From a virus: DNA of 64,000 bases. Shown here piece by piece: positions 1-8,636 of the stretch. The translations under genes and the position numbers were made by a program. The notes under the pieces are model-generated. The model was not told the origin of the DNA, searched no databases, and was given only the letters and a program-made list of their open reading frames with translations. The stretch spans positions 62,001 to 126,000 of IMG/VR virus record IMGVR_UViG_3300020421_001669; one strand, given 5' to 3'. Each line of letters begins with the position of its first letter. Positions within the stretch are counted from its first letter, which is position 1.

Positions 1-1515
1 GTTTATTTTATAGAGAACTACTGTCAAATTGTAACCTTGGATAAAGGTCTACAACCTTTTAAACTGTACGACTGTCAGAAAAGAAAGGTAGATTTCATTA
101 TGAATAATCGAAAGACTATTCTTATGGAAGGTAGACAGCAAGGTAAAACAGTAACAGCAGCTGCGTGTATATTACATTATTCTATATTCAATGCAGATAA
201 AAACATTGCTATCATGGCGAACAAAACTGCTGCTGCTCGTGAAGTATTAAACAGATATCAAACTATGTATGAGAACCTTCCTGTCTGGATGCAACAGGGT
301 GTCAAGACATGGAACAAGGGGGATGTGGACTTAGAGAATGGTTCTCGCGTGTTTACATCTGCAACCACATCATCTGGTATTCGGGGTAAATCAGTTAACT
401 GGTTGTACATTGATGAGGCTGCAATCATACCAAATAACATAGCAGAAGAGTTTTTTGCATCTGTATATCCTACTATCTCTGCTGGTGAGACCACGAAGAT
501 TCTTCTTACATCTACACCACTGGGATACAATCACTTCTGGAAGTTCTGGAATGAATCAGAAAAGGGTACGAATGGATTTCAAAATATGTTCATTCCCCAT
601 ACTGAAATCCCAGGCCGAGATGATAACTGGGTAGAAGAACAGTTCAAGTTATTAGGTGAAGTGAAGTTTAACCAAGAGGTGTTGTGTGACTTCTTGGGGT
701 CAACGAATACTTTGATTAGTGGTAAATCTCTTGCTACTATGTCATCAACAGACCCAGTATATAAGAAGGATGGTCTGGATATTTATGAAGAACCTCAAGA
801 AGATAAATATTATGTGATAGCGGCTGACACTGCGAGAGGAATAGGGGGAGATTTTTCTGCCTTTATTGTTATCGACATAACAGCGATGCCGTTTAAAGTT
901 GTTGGTAAGTATAGAGATAATAAAGTTTCACCTTTATTGTATCCAGACTTCATAGGAAAAGTTGCAAGAGACTACAACGATGCTTATGTTTTACTTGAGA
1001 CAAATGATATAGGACAACAAGTTGTAGATATACTTCACCAAGAACTAGAGTATGAGAACATTTTTAGTACAGTACAGGAAAAAACTAAACAATATGTTTC
1101 GCCTGGCTTCGGAAAACAAAGTACTCTAGGGGTGCGAACATCAAAAGCAGTAAAAAGACAGGGATGTTTGGCACTAAAAAGTTTGATTGAGGAACAGAAG
1201 TTCTTAATATTTGATGCTGAGTGTATAAGTGAACTGTCAACTTTTGTTGAGAGGAGTGGTACATTTGCTGCTGATGAAGGATACCACGATGACCTTGCCA
1301 TGTGTATGGTACTATTTGCATGGTTATCAACCAATACATTCTTTAAGGATTTGACTAATGTCGATATTCGTGACAATTTATACAATTCACAAATGAGAAT
1401 GATAGAAAATGATTTAACACCATTTGGGCTTGTGGTAGACGGACATGAACCAGAAGCAGAAGTTATGGATGGTGACTACTGGATGTTTGGTGATGAGAAA
1501 GAAAAATTTTTATAA
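1..1515 (+). CDS. 17: Terminase large subunit gp17 (5' end outside window)
   Basis: ATPase-nuclease that cuts concatemeric DNA and pumps it into the prohead. The frame is open back to base 1, and the first residues (YFIENYC) match the run-in of T4 gp17 by memory, so the true start lies upstream and the TTG at 37 is internal. Seen: Walker A GRQQGKT (130-150), Walker B LYIDEA (about 403-420), coupling motif LLTSTP, and nuclease acidic motifs AADTARG, LLETND and YHDDLA in the C-terminal half. The stop codon is embedded in a TATAAATA box serving the next gene. It heads the usual 17-18-19-20 block. Identification is secure. Confidence 0.96.
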   Translation, partial: VYFIENYCQIVTLDKGLQPFKLYDCQKRKVDFIMNNRKTILMEGRQQGKTVTAAACILHYSIFNADKNIAIMANKTAAAREVLNRYQTMYENLPVWMQQGVKTWNKGDVDLENGSRVFTSATTSSGIRGKSVNWLYIDEAAIIPNNIAEEFFASVYPTISAGETTKILLTSTPLGYNHFWKFWNESEKGTNGFQNMFIPHTEIPGRDDNWVEEQFKLLGEVKFNQEVLCDFLGSTNTLISGKSLATMSSTDPVYKKDGLDIYEEPQEDKYYVIAADTARGIGGDFSAFIVIDITAMPFKVVGKYRDNKVSPLLYPDFIGKVARDYNDAYVLLETNDIGQQVVDILHQELEYENIFSTVQEKTKQYVSPGFGKQSTLGVRTSKAVKRQGCLALKSLIEEQKFLIFDAECISELSTFVERSGTFAADEGYHDDLAMCMVLFAWLSTNTFFKDLTNVDIRDNLYNSQMRMIENDLTPFGLVVDGHEPEAEVMDGDYWMFGDEKEKFL

Positions 1516-1518
1516 ATA
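1511..1518 (+). promoter_or_regulatory. T4-type late promoter box before gp18
   Basis: TATAAATA, the T4 late -10 element read by a gp55-type sigma, overlaps the gp17 stop codon. The predicted start (about base 1524) leaves a leader of about 56 bases with an AAGGAG ribosome site before gp18. Confidence 0.7.
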
Positions 1519-1579
1519 ATTGTCAAGGAATAACTATTTAGTCAAGATAGATTAAAAACGAAATACGAAGGAGAACAAA

Positions 1580-3517
1580 ATGGCTTTCCAATTATCGCCT
1601 GGCGTCTTAACGAAAGAACAAGACCTTACTAATGTTGTCCCCGCTGTAGCCACTACTATTGGTGGAATCGTGGGAGACTTCCAGTGGGGCCCTGCTCATG
1701 AGATTGTTGCTATAACTAGTGAAAATAATCTCGTAGAGAGGTACGGCAAACCCACATCAAGTGTATATTATGACCACATGGTAGCATCAAGTTTCTTGGC
1801 TTACGGTTCACAATTGTTAACTGTCCGAGAAGTAGGAGCTGCTGCTAGAAACGCAGTTGGTACTGGTACTGCTGTAATAATCAAAAACAGAGAAGCATAT
1901 AATGAAAACTATGCTGCTGGAGAAGGTGCTGTTGGCCCTTGGGCTGCAAAATACCCCGGCACTAGAGGTAACGCGCTTAAAGTAGAAATCGCTGATATTA
2001 CTTCTGCTTCTGCTTTATCAGTAGGTTCCACAACAATAACCGCTGCTGGTTCTGGATATTCATCCGCAACAGTAACATTTTCCGACCCAACAGGTGTAAC
2101 TCCTGCTAATGGTGGTATTACTGCTACTGGAACAGTGGCTTTATCTGGTAACAATGTTGCATCAATCACAATTACAAATCCAGGCTACGGATATACATCT
2201 GCGCCTACATTGACAATTGCTGGTGATGGTTCATCTGCAACTGCTACAGCTGCATTACAAACCGCGTGGACATACAAAGACAATTTTGATTTCACACCTA
2301 CTACAACTACATGGGCAAAGAACAATGGTGCTTCACGCGACATGGTTCATGTTATTGTTGTTGATGAAACTGGAGAAATCACTGGAACTGCTGGAACAGT
2401 CCTAGAAAAATTCGCTGGACTATCCAAGGCATCTGACGCTAAAGATGACCTAAACCAGACAAACTTTTACAAAAATGTAATCAATGACCGTTCAGAATGG
2501 ATATACTGGATGGATCATCCTACAAACGGAAGCAACTGGGGTAACTCATCTGCTGGTGGAACTACTTTTGCTACATTGCTAGGTTCCTCAGATGGTGATG
2601 TTTCAACTTCACTTGGAAGTGGTGTTGACGCCTCTCCTGCTACTGCTGACCTACAATCTGGATACGGACTATTCGCAAATGACGAATTAGTAGATGTAAA
2701 CCTAATCTTAGGTTCCGCACACGCAACTGCCGTAGGTGATTACATTATCGATAATGTTGCAGAAATTCGTAAAGATGCTATGGTATTTATTTCTCCACAG
2801 AGAAGTGCCGTAGTAAACAACGAAGGTTCAGAAACAACATCAATCATTTCAACAACTGACCTTAACGCATATACTCGTTCATCTTATGCAGTATATGATT
2901 CTGGTTGGAAATATATGTACGACAAGTACAATGACAGATATGTCTACATTCCTCTGAATGGAGATATTGCTGGTACTTGTGTTGTTACAGACAAAGCTGA
3001 TGACCCTTGGTTCTCGCCAGGCGGACTTAATAGAGGACAGATTAAAAATGCAATCAAACTCGCATGGTCACCTAATAAGTCACAAAGAGATACACTTTAC
3101 ACTAAAGGTGTAAACCCTGTAATCTCAACACCAGGCTCTGGTATTGTATTGTTTGGAGACAAGACAATGCTTGATACACCAAGTGCATTTAACAGAATTA
3201 ATGTTCGTAGGTTGTTTATTGTCCTTGAGAAGGCAATCGCAACCGCTGCTAAATTCCAATTATTCGAGTTCAATGATGCATTTACAAGGGCACAATTTGT
3301 TGCTCTAGTAGAACCTTTCTTGAGAGATGTTCAAGGAAGAAGGGGTATCTTTGATTTCCGCGTAGTATGTGACGAAACAAACAATACTGCTGCTGTGATA
3401 GACGCTAATGAGTTTAGGGCTGACATATTTGTCAAACCTGCTAAGTCTATCAACTTCATAACGCTAACATTTGTTGCGACAAGAAGCGGAATATCTTTTG
3501 AAGAACTTGGCGGTTAA
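1580..3517 (+). CDS. 18: Contractile tail sheath protein gp18
   Basis: Subunit of the contractile sheath that drives the tail tube through the host envelope. 645 residues, close to T4 gp18. The N-terminus (SPGVLTKEQDLTN) and the C-terminal region (RRLFIVLEKAIATA, then FVALVEPFLRDVQGRRGI) are the conserved sheath core. Residues roughly 150-230 hold two Gly-rich beta repeats ending in GSGYSSATVTF and GYGYTSAPTLTI, which look like an inserted surface domain. AAGGAG lies 7 bases before the ATG. It is followed by the tube gene gp19, as in T4. Confidence 0.95.
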   Translation: MAFQLSPGVLTKEQDLTNVVPAVATTIGGIVGDFQWGPAHEIVAITSENNLVERYGKPTSSVYYDHMVASSFLAYGSQLLTVREVGAAARNAVGTGTAVIIKNREAYNENYAAGEGAVGPWAAKYPGTRGNALKVEIADITSASALSVGSTTITAAGSGYSSATVTFSDPTGVTPANGGITATGTVALSGNNVASITITNPGYGYTSAPTLTIAGDGSSATATAALQTAWTYKDNFDFTPTTTTWAKNNGASRDMVHVIVVDETGEITGTAGTVLEKFAGLSKASDAKDDLNQTNFYKNVINDRSEWIYWMDHPTNGSNWGNSSAGGTTFATLLGSSDGDVSTSLGSGVDASPATADLQSGYGLFANDELVDVNLILGSAHATAVGDYIIDNVAEIRKDAMVFISPQRSAVVNNEGSETTSIISTTDLNAYTRSSYAVYDSGWKYMYDKYNDRYVYIPLNGDIAGTCVVTDKADDPWFSPGGLNRGQIKNAIKLAWSPNKSQRDTLYTKGVNPVISTPGSGIVLFGDKTMLDTPSAFNRINVRRLFIVLEKAIATAAKFQLFEFNDAFTRAQFVALVEPFLRDVQGRRGIFDFRVVCDETNNTAAVIDANEFRADIFVKPAKSINFITLTFVATRSGISFEELGG

Positions 3518-3553
3518 TAGAGATAAATAAAATAAAGTTAGGAGAAAAAACAG

Positions 3554-4072
3554 ATGAATATTGAAGAGTTTAAGGCCAGACTAGGTGCTGGTGGAGCAAG
3601 ACCTAATCAGTTTAGGGTTAAGCTTGCCTTCCCTTCTTATGTTACTGGTGTTGACCCATCTTACAGTCTGCTCGTAACTGGGGCCGCCCTTCCCGCTTCC
3701 AATGTTAACCCTGCTATCATCCAATATAGAGGTAGGGAAATTAAACTTGCAGGCGAAAGGATATTCGACCCTTGGACTATTACAGTAGTTAACGACTCAG
3801 ATTTTAGTCTACGAGCACCATTTGAAGCTTGGATGAACGGTATGAATGACCGTGAAACCAACGAAGCGATTACTTTGGAACCATCAAGTTACCAAAGTGA
3901 TATCGTTGTGGAACATTTAGATAGGAATGACCGTGTGTTAGAGAATGGAACTTACACACTTAGAAACGCATTTCCTATTCAGATGTCAGAAATTGCATTG
4001 AACTATGCTCAGAATGACATCTTTGAAGAATTTACGGTGACATGGCAATACACACATTATGATGTAGAATAA
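3554..4072 (+). CDS. 19: Tail tube protein gp19
   Basis: Forms the inner tube through which DNA passes. 172 residues, near the 163 of T4 gp19. The start MNIEEFKARLGAGGARPNQFRV is typical of tube proteins in marine T4-like phages, and the order sheath-tube-portal supports it. AGGAG precedes the ATG by about 9 bases. A weaker late-type box GATAAATA (3522-3529) lies upstream. Confidence 0.93.
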   Translation: MNIEEFKARLGAGGARPNQFRVKLAFPSYVTGVDPSYSLLVTGAALPASNVNPAIIQYRGREIKLAGERIFDPWTITVVNDSDFSLRAPFEAWMNGMNDRETNEAITLEPSSYQSDIVVEHLDRNDRVLENGTYTLRNAFPIQMSEIALNYAQNDIFEEFTVTWQYTHYDVE

Positions 4073-4098
4073 TCTACGAGTTGAAGAAGGTATAAATT

Positions 4099-5616
4099 AT
4101 GGAATTATTTGGATTAGAAATAACTAGATCCAAGTCAAAGACGGAAAAATCATTCGTTCCGCCTCATGACGATGGGTCTTTAGAAAGTATAAGGGCGGGT
4201 GGATACTACGGTACTTACTTTGATATAGAAGGTACTGCTAATAGTGAAACCCAACTTATCAAAAGATATAGAGATATATCAATGATGGGCGATGTTGACG
4301 CAGCCATTGAGGATGTTGTCAACGATGCCATCGCAAACTTAGATGATGAGAAACCAGTTAAGTTAAATCTTGACAAGGTTCAACAATCTGCCACAGTTAA
4401 AAAGGCGATTGTAAATGAGTTTGACGGTGTTCTTAGAATGTTAGATTTTAACACTAGGGCACAAGATTATTTCAGACGGTGGTATATTGATGGAAGGATT
4501 TTCTTTCACAAAGTCATCGATACTGAAAAACCAAAAGAAGGTTTAAAGGATGTTCGGTATGTAGACCCAAGGAAAATCCGAAAGGTCAGAGAAGTTAAGA
4601 AAGAGAAAGATAAAAAATCTCAAGTAACTCTCGTGAAAGATGTACTAGAATATTTTGTGTTTGATGAGAAGGGGATTGCCACCAACTCACAAATGTCGTA
4701 CAGGACAGATGTAGTTAACGACAAGGCAATAAAGGTTAGCAAAGACGCCGTAACATACTGTACATCGGGTCTAGTTGACCAAGATAGGAACATACCACTT
4801 TCCTATCTTCACAAGGCGATACGCCCTGCTAACCAATTGAGAATGATGGAGAACGCAGTGGTGATTTATCGTATCACGCGAGCTCCAGAAAGAAGAATTT
4901 TTTATATAGATGTTGGAAATCTGCCAACAGGAAAGGCAGAACAATATCTAAAAGATGTTATGAGTCGCTACAGAAACAAACTTGTTTATGATAGTGATAC
5001 TGGTGAGATAAGAGATGACAAGAAGTTTATGTCAATGCTTGAAGACTTCTGGTTACCGAGGAAAGAAGGTGGCAGAGGAACAGAGATTCAAACATTGCCA
5101 GGCGGGTCTAACTTGGGTGAGATTGAAGATGTAGTTTACTTCCAAAAGAAACTATATCAGGCACTCAATGTTCCGATTTCTCGTCTGGAACAACAAAGTG
5201 GACTGAATTTTGGTAGGTCTGCTGAGATTACCAGAGATGAACTTAAATTTACAAAGTTCGTTTCTAAGTTGAGAAATAGATTTAGTGGGATATTTGATGA
5301 CCTACTAAAAACTCAACTTGTACTGAAAGGGGTCATTAACGAAGAAGAATGGCCAGAGATTAGAAATGACCTACAGTATATGTACGCTCAAGATGCCTAC
5401 TATACTGAGTCTAAGGAACAAGAAATTCTTAGAAGTAGGTTAGAGATACTAAACGGTGTGGTGCCATTTATAGGTCAATTGTTTAGTAAAGAGTATGTAC
5501 AAAAGAATATTATGCGATTCTCCGATGAGGAGATAAGTATTATAGACGGGCAAATTGCAGCTAGTCAAGAAGGAGGGGAAGAACCTCAAATAACTAATGG
5601 AGAAGATAATGAGTGA
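4099..5616 (+). CDS. 20: Portal vertex protein gp20
   Basis: Dodecameric portal: nucleates head assembly and is the channel for packaging. 505 residues (T4: 524). Recognised by DVDAAIEDVVNDAI, the RRWYIDGRIFFHKVID segment, VVIYRITRAPERRIFYIDVGNLP and NVPISRLEQQSGLNFGRSAEI, all hallmark portal segments. AGAAGG lies upstream of the ATG. The 3' end overlaps the gp67-like start by 8 bases, suggesting translational coupling of portal and core protein. Confidence 0.95.
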   Translation: MELFGLEITRSKSKTEKSFVPPHDDGSLESIRAGGYYGTYFDIEGTANSETQLIKRYRDISMMGDVDAAIEDVVNDAIANLDDEKPVKLNLDKVQQSATVKKAIVNEFDGVLRMLDFNTRAQDYFRRWYIDGRIFFHKVIDTEKPKEGLKDVRYVDPRKIRKVREVKKEKDKKSQVTLVKDVLEYFVFDEKGIATNSQMSYRTDVVNDKAIKVSKDAVTYCTSGLVDQDRNIPLSYLHKAIRPANQLRMMENAVVIYRITRAPERRIFYIDVGNLPTGKAEQYLKDVMSRYRNKLVYDSDTGEIRDDKKFMSMLEDFWLPRKEGGRGTEIQTLPGGSNLGEIEDVVYFQKKLYQALNVPISRLEQQSGLNFGRSAEITRDELKFTKFVSKLRNRFSGIFDDLLKTQLVLKGVINEEEWPEIRNDLQYMYAQDAYYTESKEQEILRSRLEILNGVVPFIGQLFSKEYVQKNIMRFSDEEISIIDGQIAASQEGGEEPQITNGEDNE

Positions 5617-5896
5617 AGTAGAAAATAAAGAAGTGGAAGTGACTGACCAAGTAACACCACAAGATGCTGTCAGAAACATGATGGATAAGTGGGCAGATGG
5701 TGACTACACAGGCGCAAACGATGACTTTGCGAAGGCGATGGGTACAAGGGCGGATGAATTAGTTTCCGCGAGAAAGGAAGAAATTGCAAATGCAATCTTT
5801 AATGACCCAGAACTACAAAAGATGGGACTTGAGGCTGCATCCGAAGAAGAATTAGAACAAACAGAAACCGAAGGGGAAACAAATGAAGACATTTAA
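5609..5896 (+). CDS. 67: Prohead core protein, gp67-like
   Basis: Small acidic protein of the prohead scaffolding core. 95 residues from the ATG at 5609; I prefer this over the ATG at 5597 because GGAG at 5599-5602 is correctly spaced only for 5609. The stretch DGDYTGANDDFAKAMGTRAD with EEIANAIF lines up with T4 gp67 (short helix, FAEAM, IA). The tail is Glu-rich as in T4. It sits between gp20 and gp21, the position of gp67 in T4. It overlaps the next gene by 14 bases. Confidence 0.75.
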   Translation: MSEVENKEVEVTDQVTPQDAVRNMMDKWADGDYTGANDDFAKAMGTRADELVSARKEEIANAIFNDPELQKMGLEAASEEELEQTETEGETNEDI

Positions 5897-6236
5897 AGAG
5901 TTACGCGAGGAAGCGCAACCAGTAGAGAAACCTAAGAAGGAAGTCTCTGCTGCCAATGTTCCTGCTGAAAAAGGAACAGAAGGTCATGTCGTTCCCCCAA
6001 AACAGGGAAGTTCGGAAGACCCGAAACTAACACATATGTGTGCTACTAAGGTTGTCCATCCCAAATTCGGTGAGGGTAAACCCATAGTAGGAGAGCATGC
6101 TGAACCAGACTCAGAAGGTAGCATTGCTTGGTATAGGGTTATGTTTGAACACGGTGTGGAAATGTGTGAAACCTATGCTTTGGAAATCTTAGCAGAAGGG
6201 CCACATGGTAACCACTCCAAGAAAAAAGGATATTAG
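5883..6236 (+). CDS. Conserved prohead-region protein of unknown function
   Basis: 117 residues in the slot held by gene 68 in T4, between the gp67-like gene and gp21. The N-terminus MKTFKELREEA is a short amphipathic helix. A disordered Pro/Lys/Glu linker follows. The C-terminal half (VVHPKFGEGKPIVGEHAEP to ETYALEIL) looks like a small beta-barrel with a Tudor-like FGxG turn. It could be a core or head-associated protein by position; I recognise no defined function. GGGGAAACAA precedes the ATG. Confidence 0.6.
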   Translation: MKTFKELREEAQPVEKPKKEVSAANVPAEKGTEGHVVPPKQGSSEDPKLTHMCATKVVHPKFGEGKPIVGEHAEPDSEGSIAWYRVMFEHGVEMCETYALEILAEGPHGNHSKKKGY

Positions 6237-6246
6237 GAGAAACTAA

Positions 6247-6636
6247 ATGGCAGTCGTAGTCGATGTTTTAAAACTTACTCAAGTTCAAGGAGTATGTGCC
6301 GTTCGTGGGACAGCTGCGACAGGCACCATTGCTCTTGCAACCACTCTGAAGAAGAGTACTGAAACTCAGAGTTCACCAAAGGCAGATATTAAAGCAATTC
6401 ATTGGACATTATCTGCAAGTGCAAGTGCTAAGATACAAAGGAATAGTGATATTCTCTATGAATTAACAGAGAGTGGTTCACTAGATTTTTACGGATTCAA
6501 TGACAATCACCAGAATGACCAAGATATAGAAGTAGTTATCGCTGGTGGTGCAGGCGGAACTGTAATAGTAGAGACTGCTAAGGTTAGTGGATACGGTTCA
6601 CAACAACACCAAGGCGCAGATGGGAGTTTAGGATAA
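6247..6636 (+). CDS. Hypothetical head-region protein
   Basis: 129 residues, rich in Ala, Thr, Ser and Gly, predicted mostly beta (LSASASAKIQRNSDILYELTE, then EVVIAGGAGGTVIVETAKV). Its place between prohead core and protease genes suggests a head structural or decoration protein, but this is inference only. AGGAGAAACTAA gives a good ribosome site. Only one base separates it from gp21. Confidence 0.6.
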   Translation: MAVVVDVLKLTQVQGVCAVRGTAATGTIALATTLKKSTETQSSPKADIKAIHWTLSASASAKIQRNSDILYELTESGSLDFYGFNDNHQNDQDIEVVIAGGAGGTVIVETAKVSGYGSQQHQGADGSLG

Positions 6637-6637
6637 A

Positions 6638-7291
6638 ATGAAACTTATAACAGAAACAACAGAAGATATTCAATATATCAAAGAAGATAAAGACGGTAAG
6701 ACAAACCTTTTCATTGAGGGTGTCTTTCTCCAATCTGACCTTAAAAACAGAAACGGTAGAGTATACCCTAAAGAAATCATGCAAAGGGAAGTAGACCGTT
6801 ATGTAAAAGAAAGTATCGATAAGAAAAGGGCAATGGGTGAGTTAGGACATCCAGATGGCCCTACAATTAATTTAGACCGCGTGTCACACATGATTACTTC
6901 TTTGAGAGAAGACGGTTCCAATTACATTGGAAAAGCAAAAATTCTTGATACACCTATGGGAAATATCGTAAAGAACCTTATAGACGAAGGTGCCTCCCTT
7001 GGTGTTAGTTCCAGAGGACTAGGAACTTTAAAAGAAAAGAATGGCATCAACGAGGTACAAGATGACTTTGTACTATCAACTGCTGCTGATATAGTTGCAG
7101 ACCCATCTGCTCCAGACGCCTTTGTTAGAGGTATCATGGAACATAAAGAGTGGGTAATGGTTGAAGGTACTTGGATGGAACAGGACATCGACTTAGCTGT
7201 AAGGCGAATCAAGAAGGCTGGTTCTCGTGAACTAGAGGAAGCGAAGATGGAAGTGTTCAGTTCATTCATGGATAAGCTGTCAAAAATCTAA
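6638..7291 (+). CDS. 21: Prohead maturation protease gp21
   Basis: Serine protease that cleaves core and capsid proteins during head maturation. 217 residues (T4: 212). Conserved blocks: FIEGVFLQSDLKNRNGRVYPK near the N-terminus, MGELGHPDGP with the catalytic His, and GVSSRGLGTL with the catalytic Ser. The C-terminal SAPDAFVRGI block also matches T4. Its expected substrates gp22 and gp23 follow directly. Confidence 0.95.
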   Translation: MKLITETTEDIQYIKEDKDGKTNLFIEGVFLQSDLKNRNGRVYPKEIMQREVDRYVKESIDKKRAMGELGHPDGPTINLDRVSHMITSLREDGSNYIGKAKILDTPMGNIVKNLIDEGASLGVSSRGLGTLKEKNGINEVQDDFVLSTAADIVADPSAPDAFVRGIMEHKEWVMVEGTWMEQDIDLAVRRIKKAGSRELEEAKMEVFSSFMDKLSKI

Positions 7292-7296
7292 AGATT

Positions 7297-7304
7297 TATA
7301 AATA
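7297..7304 (+). promoter_or_regulatory. T4-type late promoter box before gp22
   Basis: TATAAATA a few bases after the gp21 stop. The predicted start is near 7310, with AAGGAG following before the gp22 ATG. Confidence 0.7.
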
Positions 7305-7341
7305 AATACAGTATAACGCAAATCTCAAAGGAGAAATTAAC

Positions 7342-8580
7342 ATGGGCGTAGAAAGCAAAATAAGAGAAATGCTCGCTAAGGGTAAGGAAGTAGAATCCGC
7401 TCTTAATGAGGAGACTCAAGAACTGGATGAGGCAGGAGCTGCTGAAAATCTAAAGCCAAATGCAACGGCTGGTGACTCAAGTAATCCAACTCAAGGGAAC
7501 TCAAACCCTAATCCAGAAATTCAAGACCTTAGTGGAACTGGAGACAAGCATGGTGGTTTAACATCTGCAATTGGCCCCGCTTCCGCATCTAAAGTCGGTG
7601 ATGCACCAAGACCTGCTAATTCAGGCGCTGGTCAGGCACCAAACTACGATGGTGGTGAAGACACCGCATCTGTAGTTGCTCAACCATCTTCAGAGGGTAT
7701 TCGTACTCAGAAAGAAGAAGAAGAGGTTGAAGACGAGGTAATCGCTGAAGATGAAGTAGAGAACGAAGAAGAAGTTGTCTCTGAGTCTGAAGTAGAAGAA
7801 GTAGAATCAGAAGAGGAGGACGCAGAGGTGTCACAAGAAACAGAAGAAGAAACATTGTTTGAAAATGACATCCAAAACCTTTTCGCTGACGAGGAACACC
7901 TCTCAGAAGAGTTTAAAGTAAAGGCTGCAGAACTTTTTGAAACTGTAGTCACTGCAAGACTCGCTAACGAAATAGAATCCATTCAGAAAGAACTTGAAGA
8001 ACAGTCTCAAATTGAAAGAGAAACCTTCAAAGAGGAAATGGTAGGTAAAATCGATCAATACCTTAACTATGTCGCTGAAAACTGGATGAAAGAGAACGAG
8101 CTTGCTATCGAGCGCGGTCTTAGGACTGAAATAACAGAAGACTTTATTAAGTCGCTGAAAACTGTTTTCGCAGAACACTACATTGAAGTACCACAAGACA
8201 AGTACGATGTGTTAGGTGAAATGCAAGACGAAATTGAGGAACTTAAAAAGAAACTCAATGAGTCAGTCGAAGCACAAATTAATCTTACTACTGATAGAGA
8301 GTCGCTAATGCGTTCTAAAATTATCGGTGAGATTTCTGAAGACTTAACACTTACTGAACAAGAGAAACTTACTTCTCTAGTTGAAGATGTTGCCTTTGGA
8401 ACTAGTGAGATGTTTGCTGAAAAAGTAACTGTTGTTAAAGAGAACTATTTCCCTAAACAGGAAACTGTTAAGGAAGAGTCCGAGTCCGTAATGACTGACA
8501 CTGTACCCGAAGAACTAATTGAAGAGGGTTCAGCCGTTAGTAGGTACGCTCAAGCGATTTCACGACAAGTTAAAAAATAA
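7342..8580 (+). CDS. 22: Prohead core scaffold protein gp22
   Basis: Main scaffold around which the capsid assembles; degraded by gp21. 412 residues, longer than T4 gp22 (269) because of a disordered Glu-rich N-terminal half. The C-terminal half is helical and matches gp22 type: LFADEEHLSEEFKVKAAELFE, a coiled coil near residues 280-320, then EEGSAVSRYAQAISRQVKK. Directly upstream of the capsid gene, as in T4. Confidence 0.9.
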   Translation: MGVESKIREMLAKGKEVESALNEETQELDEAGAAENLKPNATAGDSSNPTQGNSNPNPEIQDLSGTGDKHGGLTSAIGPASASKVGDAPRPANSGAGQAPNYDGGEDTASVVAQPSSEGIRTQKEEEEVEDEVIAEDEVENEEEVVSESEVEEVESEEEDAEVSQETEEETLFENDIQNLFADEEHLSEEFKVKAAELFETVVTARLANEIESIQKELEEQSQIERETFKEEMVGKIDQYLNYVAENWMKENELAIERGLRTEITEDFIKSLKTVFAEHYIEVPQDKYDVLGEMQDEIEELKKKLNESVEAQINLTTDRESLMRSKIIGEISEDLTLTEQEKLTSLVEDVAFGTSEMFAEKVTVVKENYFPKQETVKEESESVMTDTVPEELIEEGSAVSRYAQAISRQVKK

Positions 8581-8586
8581 CTTTTA

Positions 8587-8594
8587 TATAAATA
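8587..8594 (+). promoter_or_regulatory. T4-type late promoter box before gp23
   Basis: TATAAATA 7 bases after the gp22 stop and 42 bases before the capsid start codon. This matches the strong late promoter expected for the major capsid gene. TAGGAG precedes the ATG. Confidence 0.75.
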
Positions 8595-8636
8595 ATACCA
8601 ATAGGTAAATAACCAGAAAGAAAATAGGAGACTACA

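Noticed and set aside
37-1515. TTG at 37 as the terminase start
   Set aside because: The frame is open back to base 1 and the residues before the TTG resemble the T4 gp17 sequence, so the gene is cut by the window edge.
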